Assembly: GCF_002811945.1 (NCBI RefSeq)
Contig: NZ_NPDX01000001.1
Coordinates: 1,434,501 to 1,498,500 of the forward strand
Length of the DNA stretch: 64,000 nucleotides
Reading direction: 5' to 3'
Origin: Leptospira harrisiae
GTDB taxonomy: Bacteria > Spirochaetota > Leptospiria > Leptospirales > Leptospiraceae
The first letter of the stretch is position 1. Each line of letters begins with the position of its first letter. The position numbers and the translations under genes are program-made. Of the stretch, positions 17,279 to 26,900 are shown in pieces. A model generated the notes under the pieces. The model was not told the DNA's origin. It saw only the letters and a program-made list of their open reading frames with translations, and did no database searches.

Positions 17279-17734
17279 ATGACCCTGCAAGAGACGATTA
17301 GTACCGATCTAAAAACGGCATTAAAGGCCAAGGATGAAACAGTCCTCGGCACTTTGCGTCTCATCAAAGCAGAAATTCAATATGAATTAACCAAAACCGG
17401 TGCTTCCGAACTGACTGACACTGCTGTGATGCAGATCCTCAAATCCAATTTCAAACGTAGAAAGGACACGGCTGTCGAATATGACAAGGCCAATCGTCCG
17501 GATTTATCCAGTAAAGAAATTCAGGAAGCAGAAGTCATCTCACGTTATATTCCAAAAGAAGTCTCCGAAGAGGAGATCGCAAAGGCAGTGAACGAAGCCA
17601 TTGTGGAATTGAATGCAAACGGTGCCCAGGACATGGGAAAGGTGATGGGTAAAGTCATGGCAAAATTTAAAGGACAAAATATAGACGGCTCCAAGGTATC
17701 CTCCCTCGCAAAACAAGCACTTAGCGCCCGTTAA
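17279..17734 (+). CDS. GatB/YqeY domain protein
   Basis: A 151-residue soluble protein with the full YqeY outline: TLQETISTDLKTALKAKDE at the start, TLRLIKAEIQYELTK, the KRRKDTAVEYDKANRPDL segment, EVISRYIPKEVSEEEI and the C-terminal GKVMGKVMAKFKG. YqeY resembles the tail domain of the GatB amidotransferase subunit, and may act on tRNA, but its role is not settled. It sits 19 nt after rpsU and 12 nt before dnaG, the usual position in many bacteria. Confidence 0.92.
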   Translation: MTLQETISTDLKTALKAKDETVLGTLRLIKAEIQYELTKTGASELTDTAVMQILKSNFKRRKDTAVEYDKANRPDLSSKEIQEAEVISRYIPKEVSEEEIAKAVNEAIVELNANGAQDMGKVMGKVMAKFKGQNIDGSKVSSLAKQALSAR

Positions 17735-17746
17735 TACTGTTATACT

Positions 17747-19558
17747 GTGAATCCTTACCAAAGTTTTAAAGAAAGAGTTCGCAGAGAAGTCTCCATTGAT
17801 TCTTATATCAACAGATTTGTTCCCTTACGCCGTATGGGGAGAAACCTCGTTGGGATTTGCCCATTCCATAATGAAAAAACACCATCCTTCAATGTAAATG
17901 CAGAAGGCGGATTTTACCATTGTTTTGGATGTAAAGCTTCTGGTGATTTGTTTCGGTTTGTAATGGACTACCAAAAGGTAGACTTTCTCAAATCTTTGGA
18001 AATCCTTTCTGACTATTCTGGAATTCCTCTTGTGGAAAGAACCAAAGAAGAAGAAGAGTCGGAACGAAAAAAAGAAGCTCTTTACCAAGTTTCTCAAAAA
18101 GCTTTAGAATACTTTCAAAGGAATTTAAATACAAGTGCTGGTGAAGTGGCTCTAAAATATTTGGAATCACGCGGGTTGTATTCTGAAGATTTAAAAGTTT
18201 TTAAAATAGGATTTGGACTGCCTGGATTTGGAAATTTACGGCAAGATTTGTTTAAAACAGAGGCGGAAGTCAAACTTGGTGAGCAGTTAGGTCTTCTCAA
18301 ACGACAAGACCAGAACAAAGATCCTTATGATTTTTTTCGAAATCGGATCATGTTTCCTGTGATTGACACAAGGGGCAGAGTGATTGCTTATTCGGGACGG
18401 ATTTTGGGTGAATCAGAAGAAGCAAAATACATCAATAGCCCGAACTCACTCATTTACGACAAAAGTCGCACATTTTATAATTTAAATCTGAGCCAAGACA
18501 GCATCAGAAAAACAAGAGAAGCAGTCATCGTCGAAGGTGTGTTTGATGCCATTGGCCTATTCCGGAAAGGAATCGAGTTTGTCGTCGCACCTCTCGGAAC
18601 CGGATTTACAGAAGGCCATGTTCGTATCTTAAAGAATATGGCGGACAAAGTGTACTTGATGATGGATTCTGATAAAGCAGGAACTAAAGGTGCCTTTCGT
18701 GCTGTGAATCTTCTTTCGAAAGAAGGAGTTTCAGTAAAAGTCTGTCATATCCCGGAAGGAAAAGATCCTTTTGATTATTCCCTCCATCATAACAAACAAG
18801 AAATTCGGGATTTGTTAGAAGGGGCAGCACCAGCCTCCCAATTTATGATCCGTGAGATCCTTGCCGGCGCCGGCCCCACCTCTCTTGCAGAGGAAAAACA
18901 AGCAGGTGTCAAAAAACTTTTTGAATTCTTGAAACCCATGGAAAAAGAAACAGACAAACAAGTCTATTTAGAAGAGGGGGCACGCCAACTCGGACTCTCT
19001 TTTTCTTCGCTTTTTCAGGATTTTCGTGGCAAGCCGGGTGTAACTTCGACCCCCTCCGTGGTCGATACTAAAAAAGAACGGACAGTGGCCAAACCGGGGA
19101 AACTATCTCCCATTTTGGTTTGTGAACGTAAGATGATCGCAATGCTCATTCAGAATTTGGAGCTTTTTAGTTTCGCTGATGATTTGTTGTCACTGGAGTT
19201 TCGAGATGAAGTTTCCGCTTTTCTTTGGGACTATTTATATACGAAGTATTTGCAGAATGAGAACTTAACAGCTGCAGAAATTCTTTCGAGGGAAGAAATT
19301 CCTTCGGAATACCTGGGAATGATTGCCGAACATTTTACGGCCGATGAATCGACGTCACCGGGATTATTTAAAGGGATGTTTCTTTACCATGCGGATTTGT
19401 TGGATGACGCAAGGATGGAAGAACTTGTCAAAGAGATGGCCAAACCTGACTTAACGATTGAAGAAAAGAACAATCTTTTGTCAGAACTTTCACTTTTAAA
19501 AAGTGAAAAAAATAAGAGATCCGTGTATCTCCGAACGATCCAAACGTTAGAAGTATAA
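17747..19558 (+). CDS. dnaG: DNA primase DnaG
   Basis: A 603-residue primase that makes RNA primers at the replication fork. The zinc-binding site is complete (Cys38, His41, Cys59 and Cys62 in CPFH and CFGC), followed by the RNA-polymerase core domain ([26 protein letters not shown]) and the Toprim site ([17 protein letters not shown]). A C-terminal helicase-binding domain of about 150 residues is less conserved. The start is the GTG at 17747; there is no strong Shine-Dalgarno site, and translation may be coupled to yqeY, whose stop is 12 nt upstream. Length is normal. Confidence 0.96.
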   Translation: MNPYQSFKERVRREVSIDSYINRFVPLRRMGRNLVGICPFHNEKTPSFNVNAEGGFYHCFGCKASGDLFRFVMDYQKVDFLKSLEILSDYSGIPLVERTKEEEESERKKEALYQVSQKALEYFQRNLNTSAGEVALKYLESRGLYSEDLKVFKIGFGLPGFGNLRQDLFKTEAEVKLGEQLGLLKRQDQNKDPYDFFRNRIMFPVIDTRGRVIAYSGRILGESEEAKYINSPNSLIYDKSRTFYNLNLSQDSIRKTREAVIVEGVFDAIGLFRKGIEFVVAPLGTGFTEGHVRILKNMADKVYLMMDSDKAGTKGAFRAVNLLSKEGVSVKVCHIPEGKDPFDYSLHHNKQEIRDLLEGAAPASQFMIREILAGAGPTSLAEEKQAGVKKLFEFLKPMEKETDKQVYLEEGARQLGLSFSSLFQDFRGKPGVTSTPSVVDTKKERTVAKPGKLSPILVCERKMIAMLIQNLELFSFADDLLSLEFRDEVSAFLWDYLYTKYLQNENLTAAEILSREEIPSEYLGMIAEHFTADESTSPGLFKGMFLYHADLLDDARMEELVKEMAKPDLTIEEKNNLLSELSLLKSEKNKRSVYLRTIQTLEV

Positions 19559-19574
19559 AGAGGATAAAGGTAGA

Positions 19575-21347
19575 ATGGAAAATCTAGCAAGCCTACCAGA
19601 AGTACAAAAGATCATCTCGATCGGAAAAGCAAATCGAGAGGTATCTTATGATGAAATCAATGAAATACTTCCGGATAAAATTTTAAATTCCGAAAAAATT
19701 GATGATGTCTTTACTTTGTTACACGAAATGGGGATCGAAATTGTAGAAGAGTATTCCAAAAAATCTTTGGAAGAATCTAGTTCGCTCACTACTACAAAAG
19801 AAGAATCCACAAAAGAAACGAAAGAGAAACCTGCACGTAAAAAAAGAGAGTCCAGTGTTTCTTCTAGTTCCGAAGATCCAATTCGTCTTTATTTAAAAGA
19901 AATTGGTAAAGTATCCCTGATCTCTGGAGAAACAGAAGTGTTTCTTGCCAAACGGATTGAGAAGGGTGAAAAAATTATCGAAGAAACTATCTTAAGTTCT
20001 TCGATTCTCCGCCAAAACTTTGCAAAACTTATTCCAAAAATTAAGTCCAAAAAAATCAAAGTTTATGACTTAGTAAAAGTGGACAAAATGTACGCTCTCA
20101 ACCAAGAGCAAGCGGACAAATTAGAGAAAGTATTTTTTGAAAACATGGAACTCATCCAACAGGATGAAAAAGTTTTAAACGAATCCACAAACCGAATTCG
20201 TAAATACTCTGAAAATTCTAAAAAGTTTAAAGAACTCAAAGAAAAAATCGATTTATCTACTGGCAAAATTGACGAAGCCATTCGTAAAATTGGAGTTTCT
20301 CAAAAAGAAATCCAAAAGATCTCTCAAAAGATCAAATCAATGGTATTTCGTGTAAAGGAAATTGAAAAACATTTCCTTAAAATTAAAGCCAAATACGGAC
20401 ATGATGTTCGTGAAATCAAAGCCCTCAACCGTTTCATCGAAAAAAATGAAAACTTAGATGAAATCGAAAAGATGATGGGTTGTGATATCGATGAAGTTAG
20501 AGAAGTCATCAAAGACATTCGCAATAATGAAAGAAAACTTCGCCGTATGGAGCAGGAAGCGGGTTCTCCCGTTGGGGAAATCAAAGACTGGGGTGAAAAA
20601 ATCATCAAGGGTGAAAGGGAAATTGCACAAGCCAAAAGAGAACTTGTTCGAGCAAACCTTCGTTTGGTGGTATCCATTGCAAAACGTTATGCCAACCGTG
20701 GAATGCATTTCTTTGATTTGATCCAAGAAGGAAACATCGGTCTGATTCGTGCTGTTGATAAGTTCGAATACAAAAAAGGTTATAAATTTTCTACTTATGC
20801 CACTTGGTGGATCAGGCAAGCCATCACTCGTGCTATCTCTGACCAAGCTCGTACAATTCGTGTTCCAGTTCACATGATTGAACAGGTGAACAAAGTGATT
20901 CGGGAAACACGGCTTTTTGTCCAAGAGTTTGGTCGTGATCCATCCAATGATGAAATTGCAGAAAGACTCGGCTGGCCAGTGCAAAAAGTGAAAGCGGTGA
21001 AAAACGTAGCAAGAGAACCAATTTCACTTGAGATCCCAGTAGGATCGGAAGAAGATTCGGAACTTGGAGATTTTATAGAAGATAAAGAAGTGATCTCACC
21101 TCTTAACTCTGCAGCCTCCTCAATTCTTTCAGAACAAATTCGTCAGGTTTTACAAACTCTTCCTGCTCGGGAACAGAAAGTCATTCGGATGCGATTTGGT
21201 TTGGATGATGGTTATGCTCAGACATTAGAAGAGGTTGGTTATCAGTTTAAGGTCACTCGGGAAAGGATTCGTCAGATCGAAGCGAAAGCACTTCGTAGAC
21301 TTCGCCACCCAAGTCGGTCTAAAAAACTCAAAGACTATATCGATTAG
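19575..21347 (+). CDS. rpoD: RNA polymerase primary sigma factor RpoD (sigma 70)
   Basis: A 590-residue housekeeping sigma factor. A short region 1.1 (residues 1-60) precedes a Lys/Glu linker, region 1.2 ([16 protein letters not shown]), a non-conserved region of about 200 residues with long charged helices, region 2 ([19 protein letters not shown], then [10 protein letters not shown]), region 3 ([11 protein letters not shown]) and region 4 with its helix-turn-helix ([20 protein letters not shown]). It is 16 nt after dnaG with an RBS (GAGGATAAAGG) before the ATG at 19575, last in the macromolecular-synthesis cluster. Confidence 0.97.
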   Translation: MENLASLPEVQKIISIGKANREVSYDEINEILPDKILNSEKIDDVFTLLHEMGIEIVEEYSKKSLEESSSLTTTKEESTKETKEKPARKKRESSVSSSSEDPIRLYLKEIGKVSLISGETEVFLAKRIEKGEKIIEETILSSSILRQNFAKLIPKIKSKKIKVYDLVKVDKMYALNQEQADKLEKVFFENMELIQQDEKVLNESTNRIRKYSENSKKFKELKEKIDLSTGKIDEAIRKIGVSQKEIQKISQKIKSMVFRVKEIEKHFLKIKAKYGHDVREIKALNRFIEKNENLDEIEKMMGCDIDEVREVIKDIRNNERKLRRMEQEAGSPVGEIKDWGEKIIKGEREIAQAKRELVRANLRLVVSIAKRYANRGMHFFDLIQEGNIGLIRAVDKFEYKKGYKFSTYATWWIRQAITRAISDQARTIRVPVHMIEQVNKVIRETRLFVQEFGRDPSNDEIAERLGWPVQKVKAVKNVAREPISLEIPVGSEEDSELGDFIEDKEVISPLNSAASSILSEQIRQVLQTLPAREQKVIRMRFGLDDGYAQTLEEVGYQFKVTRERIRQIEAKALRRLRHPSRSKKLKDYID

Positions 21348-21403
21348 TTAAAATCGTTTTTCGCTTGATTGAAGTTTTGGTCGGATCCATGGTTTGAAAG
21401 TCC

Positions 21404-22510
21404 ATGGGTCTGAACCAATCATTGCCATACTTTCCTAATTTATTTTCCAAAAATACAAATTACATTTTTCGAATTCTTTCCGGAATTCTATTTCTTTCTT
21501 TAGGATTTAGTTGTAAAGGTTCTGAAAAACTATTTGATTACCACCGCACCCAAAGTCTCGGGCAAATCAACCCAGAGGAACCATGGAAATTTAGTCCTGA
21601 GTTTGCCCTGGATGATAAAGTTTCCACAGCATTTTGTGCTAATTCCAAAGAGTTGGGTTCTGGTTTTACCCTTTATCTAAATTCTTATTCCCAGTTCTCC
21701 GCCTTACGTGTATTTAATGGTTACCATAAATCAGCCAATGATCTTAAAACTAATGATTCAATAAAGAAACTCCGTCTTAGTTCTTATGTAATGGAAATTG
21801 ATGATTTAAAATCAAAAATGAAAATTGATTCTACAGTGGATTTAATACTAAACAAAGCAAAGTTCGGAAAATCTGGGTTTCAAGTTTTGGATTTGGATTC
21901 TAAGTTCCAAGGGAATGTGATTCGTTTGGAAATTTTGGAAACATACGGCTTAGGTTCCACAGGGCGAGTTTGTATTTCGGAACTTCAGTTTGGAGAAATT
22001 CAAAAAGAAAGTTTTGTATCCTATCCTTGGGTTTCCTTTGATAAAATTAAAAGATCTATCGAACAATTTGGAAAGGCAGAAAAACATTTTTCTGGATTCA
22101 AACAACTAGTATTGGCAAATGAAAAGGGAACCATTTTCTTTTATGACCAAGGCACCATCCTTCCAGTTTTTTTTAAGTCCGACCAAACCTTTAGTTTTTC
22201 AGAAATGTATGGGGAAGGTGACCCTTTGGGATTCTTACCATCGATTGTGGGAACTTATACCATCCTACAATCATCAGAAGAAGGACTAGAGTTAAATTTA
22301 AGTTATTACGATGGAGGCGGAATTGAAAGAAATATTTCATGGATATTCAAACGAGCGGAAGTCGGTGATGAAGATTATGAGAATTTTAAAACCAAATTGG
22401 GAACTAAGTTTTCTGAAGTGTTTAATCCCAAAACGCACTACCTACTCGTTCTAAAAGAAAAAGAATCAGGAAGAACATTTTATCATTATGAACTTCCCAA
22501 ACCAAAATAA
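21404..22510 (+). CDS. Lipoprotein with discoidin-like / NADase-type glycan-binding domain
   Basis: A 368-residue lipoprotein: basic/aromatic start, hydrophobic core (IFRILSGILFLSLG) and a lipobox LGFSC with Cys37. Residues about 60-195 read as a beta-sandwich carbohydrate-binding domain (PEFALDDKVSTAFC, LYLNSYSQFSALRVFNGYHKSANDL, VIRLEILETYGLGSTGRVCISELQF), the pattern seen in F5/8-type and NADase-type glycan-binding domains. The C-terminal half is unrecognised. Expected location is a membrane surface or periplasm. Domain naming is inference. It follows rpoD but has its own leader, so a separate unit is likely. Confidence 0.65.
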   Translation: MGLNQSLPYFPNLFSKNTNYIFRILSGILFLSLGFSCKGSEKLFDYHRTQSLGQINPEEPWKFSPEFALDDKVSTAFCANSKELGSGFTLYLNSYSQFSALRVFNGYHKSANDLKTNDSIKKLRLSSYVMEIDDLKSKMKIDSTVDLILNKAKFGKSGFQVLDLDSKFQGNVIRLEILETYGLGSTGRVCISELQFGEIQKESFVSYPWVSFDKIKRSIEQFGKAEKHFSGFKQLVLANEKGTIFFYDQGTILPVFFKSDQTFSFSEMYGEGDPLGFLPSIVGTYTILQSSEEGLELNLSYYDGGGIERNISWIFKRAEVGDEDYENFKTKLGTKFSEVFNPKTHYLLVLKEKESGRTFYHYELPKPK

Positions 22511-22534
22511 CTTGGATGAATTTTTCCATCCAAG
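22511..22534. terminator. Hairpin between convergent lipoprotein gene and glpD
   Basis: CTTGGATG at 22511-22518 and CATCCAAG at 22527-22534 form an 8-bp stem with an 8-nt T-rich loop. No T-run follows on the plus strand, so it is a weak terminator candidate. Confidence 0.45.
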
Positions 22535-22557
22535 CAAATGGTTTCGTCATCAGTTTG

Positions 22558-24165
22558 TTAAGCGATAGTTTTCTTTAAATCTTTAATGTGAGCTAGTAGT
22601 TCATTTAGAGAAGATTTTTTTTCCGTTTCCTTCCAACCAAGTTCTTTTGCAAGTGTATTTGCCACAGGAACCGCTAATGACTCCGCTAGTTTTAAGTCCA
22701 AAAACACAACTCTCCACCTTCTGGAGAGAACATCAGTAACAGAAAGTGCAAATTCCTTTTTCACAAAATGTTTGATTTCTTCGACAAAGTATCCAGTTCC
22801 TTTTTTAATTTCCTTAGGATTTTTACCTAAAATCATAGGAACTTCCCCGCCAAACGCATCGACCAAACGAACTGCTGTATCATAAGAAAGATCATACATG
22901 GTTTGGATTTTGGCGACTAAATGTTTGGAATACCCATCAGCACCTGGAAAGGCAAAACTTGCAGTGACACATTTCATTTTAGGTGGAAGGTTTCCTACAG
23001 AGATAAGTTTGTCTGTTAGGTCTTCTGCCATTTTTCGAAAGGTTGACCATTTCCCACCTGACATTGTAACAAGACCTGAATCGGAAACAAGAATGGCTTC
23101 TTCACGAGAAATCGATTTTGTATCTTTTTTATCTCCAGTGGAGATAAGAGGGCGGAGACCGGAAAATACAGATTCAATGTCTGCTTTGGTAAGTTTGGTA
23201 TCTAAATAGTCGTTTCCGGTTTTTAATAAAAATTCTACTTCCGATTGCAAAGGTAAAGGTTCTTCATCAATTTTTTGAATCGGCGTGTCTGTTGTTCCTA
23301 GTAGAACTTTTCCTTCCCATGGAATCACAAAAACCACACGTCCGTCTGCCGTTTTCGGAATGATCATGGCCGTGCGGCAAGGTAACTTCGCTTTGTCGAA
23401 AACGAGATGGATTCCTTGGCTGGGAGCAAGGACATTTTCTACTTTCGGGTCGTCTAGTTTGCGTATGGAATCAATCCAAACACCTGTGGTATTTGCAACA
23501 ACCTTTGCTTTGATATTTAATTTCTTTTTAGTGATCAGGTCTTTTGCTACAACACCAACGATTTTTCCATTTCCATCTTTAAGAAAGGATACAACTTCAA
23601 TCCTAGAAAGGATATCAGCACCGTTTTCTTTAGCTGCTCGAATGGTTGTGACATTGAGCCTTGCATCGTTGAACTGGGCATCGAAGTAAGAAATTCCGCC
23701 TTTGAGTTTTTCTTTTTTTAACGAAACAAAATAATCTAAAGCAGTAGCTTTCGAGATCCTTTCATGCCCTGGGACAATGGATCTACCAGCAAGTAGATCA
23801 TACATCGTGAGACCAATGGAATAAAACGGTTTTTCCCACCAAACATATGTTGGTAAAACAAATTGAAGTGGTTTTACGAGATGAGGGGCGTTGAGAAGAA
23901 GCCGTTTTCTTTCTGACAAAGCTTCGTAGATGAGTTTAAAATGAAATTGGGCGAGATAACGAACACCCCCATGGATGAGTTTTGTGGAACGAGAACTGGT
24001 ACCTGCAGAGAAATCTTGTTTTTCTAAAAGGGCTACTTTGTAGCCACGTAAGGTAGCATCCAGTGCGGTACCAGATCCCGTGGCTCCTCCACCGAGTACT
24101 AAGACATCGTAGTCAGTTGATTCTAATTGTTTGAGCGTTTGTTTTCTTTCATCTAAGTGATTCAT
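22558..24165 (-). CDS. glpD: Aerobic glycerol-3-phosphate dehydrogenase
   Basis: A 535-residue FAD enzyme that oxidises glycerol 3-phosphate to dihydroxyacetone phosphate at the membrane and feeds electrons to the quinone pool. The FAD-binding loop is DVLVLGGGATGSGTALDA near the N-terminus, followed by the family segment GTSSRSTKLIHGGVRYL; GLRPLIS and SGGKWSTFRKMAEDL mark the C-terminal half of the FAD domain, and the last 130 residues are the helical DAO C-terminal domain. Divergent from tyrS. A perfect -35 TTGACA lies on the minus strand at 24218-24223. Confidence 0.95.
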   Translation of the reverse strand: MNHLDERKQTLKQLESTDYDVLVLGGGATGSGTALDATLRGYKVALLEKQDFSAGTSSRSTKLIHGGVRYLAQFHFKLIYEALSERKRLLLNAPHLVKPLQFVLPTYVWWEKPFYSIGLTMYDLLAGRSIVPGHERISKATALDYFVSLKKEKLKGGISYFDAQFNDARLNVTTIRAAKENGADILSRIEVVSFLKDGNGKIVGVVAKDLITKKKLNIKAKVVANTTGVWIDSIRKLDDPKVENVLAPSQGIHLVFDKAKLPCRTAMIIPKTADGRVVFVIPWEGKVLLGTTDTPIQKIDEEPLPLQSEVEFLLKTGNDYLDTKLTKADIESVFSGLRPLISTGDKKDTKSISREEAILVSDSGLVTMSGGKWSTFRKMAEDLTDKLISVGNLPPKMKCVTASFAFPGADGYSKHLVAKIQTMYDLSYDTAVRLVDAFGGEVPMILGKNPKEIKKGTGYFVEEIKHFVKKEFALSVTDVLSRRWRVVFLDLKLAESLAVPVANTLAKELGWKETEKKSSLNELLAHIKDLKKTIA

Positions 24166-24192
24166 AAGTTTTTTTACGTACTTTGGTGGTTG

Positions 24193-24223
24193 CCTATAGA
24201 GATTCTACGGTTAGTATTGTCAA
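24193..24223 (-). promoter_or_regulatory. Candidate glpD promoter
   Basis: On the minus strand TTGACA (24218-24223) is followed after 17 bp by TCTATA (24195-24200) or after 19 bp by TATAGG (24193-24198). It lies about 30 nt upstream of the glpD ATG. Confidence 0.4.
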
Positions 24224-24262
24224 AAGTCACCATTTCGACCATCGAAAATTTTTGAATTTGTT

Positions 24263-25489
24263 ATGAAAACTGAAAGAGAATTGAACCAAGAATTAGATAC
24301 CATACGCCGCGGAACTGTTGAGATCATCAGCGAGGCCGAACTTTTAGAAAAGATCAAATCCAAACCTTCCCTTACGATCAAAGCGGGCTTTGATCCGACT
24401 GCACCCGATTTGCATTTGGGCCATTTTGTATTACTAAGAAAACTAAAACACTTTCAAGATCTCGGCCATGAGGTTTGTTTTATGTTGGGTGATTTTACAG
24501 CTATGATTGGTGACCCAACAGGAAAATCGGAAACAAGAAAACGTCTCTCCAAAGAAGAGGTCTTAGAAAATTCCAAAACCTACCAAAACCAAGTTTTTAA
24601 GATTCTGGATCCAAAGAAAACGAAGATTCTTTATAACTCCCATTGGTGTTCGGAAATGAAGTTCGAAGATGTTTTAGTTTTAACATCCAAATACACTGTC
24701 TCTCGTATGTTGGAAAGAGATGATTTTACCAAACGCCATAAGGCAGGAACTCCTATCTCCATGATTGAGTTTTTATATCCTTTGGTGCAAGGGTATGATT
24801 CGGTCGCGATGAAAGCTGATGTGGAACTCGGAGGAACCGATCAAAAATTTAATATGTTAGTTGGTCGCGACTTACAAAGAGAATACGGACAAAAACCACA
24901 ATCTGTCATCACTTTGCCATTACTGGTTGGACTTGATGGTGTGAAAAAAATGTCGAAGTCCCTTGGAAACTACGTTGGCGTGACCGAGAAACCAATCGAT
25001 ATGTATGGAAAAATCATGTCGATTTCGGATGATCTGATGTGGAATTACTTTGAGTTACTTACCGACCTGCCCAATTCCGAAATGGAAAAACGGAAGGAAG
25101 GAATTCGTTCCAAATCCCTTCATCCGAAAGAAGTCAAAACAGAGCTTGCTCTCCTTGTGATGGACCAACTCCATCCAGAAGAAGAAAATAGAAAGGCTGT
25201 AGAAGAGTGGACTGCTATCCACAACACCAAAAACAGAGCACTCCCGGATGAAATTCCTACTGAAACTCTGGAACCTTCGTATTTCGCGGAAAAACCTCCA
25301 CTCTTAGTTTATGTGCTTTCTCAATTGAAATTCATTCCTAGTGTTTCGGAGGGTCGACGGCTCATCCAAGCGGGAGGTTTGTATTTGGATGAGGAAAAAA
25401 TTACCGACCCAACTTTGTCCTTGGAACCTGGAAAGGAATACCTCATCCGACAAGGGAAGAAAGGAAAATTTTTAAAGATAAAGACGTAA
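24263..25489 (+). CDS. tyrS: Tyrosyl-tRNA synthetase
   Basis: A 408-residue class I aminoacyl-tRNA synthetase that charges tRNA-Tyr. The HIGH-type motif HLGH is at 51-54 and KMSKS at 229-233; tyrosine-binding segments ([34 protein letters not shown]) are complete. A C-terminal S4 RNA-binding domain (about 340-408, [20 protein letters not shown]) is present. The look is of the TyrZ subgroup of bacterial TyrRS rather than the E. coli TyrS subgroup. ATG start; divergent from glpD. Confidence 0.96.
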   Translation: MKTERELNQELDTIRRGTVEIISEAELLEKIKSKPSLTIKAGFDPTAPDLHLGHFVLLRKLKHFQDLGHEVCFMLGDFTAMIGDPTGKSETRKRLSKEEVLENSKTYQNQVFKILDPKKTKILYNSHWCSEMKFEDVLVLTSKYTVSRMLERDDFTKRHKAGTPISMIEFLYPLVQGYDSVAMKADVELGGTDQKFNMLVGRDLQREYGQKPQSVITLPLLVGLDGVKKMSKSLGNYVGVTEKPIDMYGKIMSISDDLMWNYFELLTDLPNSEMEKRKEGIRSKSLHPKEVKTELALLVMDQLHPEEENRKAVEEWTAIHNTKNRALPDEIPTETLEPSYFAEKPPLLVYVLSQLKFIPSVSEGRRLIQAGGLYLDEEKITDPTLSLEPGKEYLIRQGKKGKFLKIKT

Positions 25490-25560
25490 GGAACCAAGGC
25501 CTGTTTTAGAACGACAGGTCAAAATCCGATATTAGGAAATAAGGAAAACCAAATACCCTC

Positions 25561-26751
25561 ATGTCCCTCGATCCGACAAACGAAGAAAAGGAAATTCAAG
25601 ATATTGTTCATGAACTTTCCCAGGACATCGAGAAAGACAGGTTGTTTGCGAAAAAACTAAGAAAGTTTGCTCTGATCTCTGCCCTTTCCTTTGTGGGAAT
25701 CACAGTTCTTGTTCTCTGTGGGTATTTACTTTATCTAAGCCTTAGTGTTACCAAACTTGAAACTGAAGTAAAAGAGAAAGAAAAAAATCTAAGAGAGTTA
25801 GAACAGTCTCTTTTTTCTCTGATGTACCAAGAACAACTAAGAGAAGAATATGCTTTAGCTGGGGATACCGAACCCGATAAAGAGCTAGTCAAACAAGTTG
25901 AAGAAAACATTCAGTTTCTAAAAGAAGTCAGTCAAAATACCAAAGGCCGTAATATACTTCGAGGAAATGAATCCCAAAAAGAAATTGCCCTTACCTTTGA
26001 TTTAGCTACAGGCGAAGAGTTACCCGTTTTATACAATTATATCAAAGAACATAAAATCAAAGTGACTCTATTTCTTTCCAATGAAAGACCATCTGATATC
26101 AATGGTTCGTTTTTTATCCGACAAAATTTAGATTACATTAAAAAAATGGCCAAAACTGGTTCAGTGGAATTTGGAAACCACACTTGGTCCCACTTTAATT
26201 ACCAAAGGTCAGTCACTGAAACATCTTTGAAAAAAAGATTGGTGTTGGAATACCTTTCCAAATCGGTTTTGGATTTACCTCGAATGGCAGAAGAGTTAAA
26301 ACGAGTGGAAGATACTTTTCATACTCTCACCAAACAAGAAATAAAGAAATATTACCGCCTACCTTATGGGGCACTTAGCCAATTAATTTTAGATGCACAT
26401 GCGAGTCTTGGTTATACAGATCATATTATGTGGTCTAATAATTCAAAAGGTTCACTAGACTTACCAGATTATATCAGTAAACAATTTTTGTATAAAAAAA
26501 CATCCAAGGGAAAGAAAGAAGTGGTTAGGAATCCCCATTATAAAACCGGTGAGGAAACATTAACTTTTTTGGACCAATGGGAGAAGGCCGACCCGAACGG
26601 AATGAACGGAGCTATTATCTTAATGCATTTGGGTGGCCCACGGAAATTTGATAAATTGATTTATATCCTTCCTACCTTCATTGAACGTATGAAAGAAAAA
26701 GGATATAAATTTGTGACTCTTTCCGAAGTTTTGAATGATAAGAAGGATTGA
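25561..26751 (+). CDS. Membrane-anchored polysaccharide deacetylase-like (NodB/CE4) protein
   Basis: A 396-residue protein: one membrane span at about 37-60, a charged coiled coil at 62-125 and a NodB-homology domain from about 138 to the end, expected in the periplasm. Key sites: the metal-ligand pair His207 and His211 (HTWSH) and the YYRLPYG strand are present, but the usual TFDDG motif reads TFDLATG at 145-151, so the second aspartate (a metal ligand in CE4 enzymes) is replaced by leucine. It also has an unusually long insertion between motif 2 and 3. Activity on peptidoglycan or another N-acetyl sugar is possible but doubtful. Confidence 0.75.
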   Translation: MSLDPTNEEKEIQDIVHELSQDIEKDRLFAKKLRKFALISALSFVGITVLVLCGYLLYLSLSVTKLETEVKEKEKNLRELEQSLFSLMYQEQLREEYALAGDTEPDKELVKQVEENIQFLKEVSQNTKGRNILRGNESQKEIALTFDLATGEELPVLYNYIKEHKIKVTLFLSNERPSDINGSFFIRQNLDYIKKMAKTGSVEFGNHTWSHFNYQRSVTETSLKKRLVLEYLSKSVLDLPRMAEELKRVEDTFHTLTKQEIKKYYRLPYGALSQLILDAHASLGYTDHIMWSNNSKGSLDLPDYISKQFLYKKTSKGKKEVVRNPHYKTGEETLTFLDQWEKADPNGMNGAIILMHLGGPRKFDKLIYILPTFIERMKEKGYKFVTLSEVLNDKKD

Positions 26752-26843
26752 ATTTTAAATTCAAACGTTTGTCTCTTTCTAAAAAAGACATTTAGTTCCT
26801 TATTCTTTCGTATCCAGAATAGGTTTTTTCAGACTAGACCTCC

Positions 26844-26884
26844 TGGTTTACTGCGCTTTGGTTTAAACATGTTGCAGTAAACCA
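26844..26884. terminator. Inverted repeat in the convergent gap before the RND gene
   Basis: TGGTTTACTGC at 26844-26854 and GCAGTAAACCA at 26874-26884 form a perfect 11-bp inverted repeat with a 19-nt loop that itself contains the palindrome GTTTAAAC. It lies between the ends of two convergent genes; a TTGAAAAAAC stretch follows on the plus strand. Terminator or protein-binding site. Confidence 0.5.
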
Positions 26885-26900
26885 TTGAAAAAACTTTATC

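Noticed and set aside
20454..20984. A 176-residue minus-strand frame opposite rpoD
   Set aside because: Complement of a conserved sigma factor, no leader or known motif.
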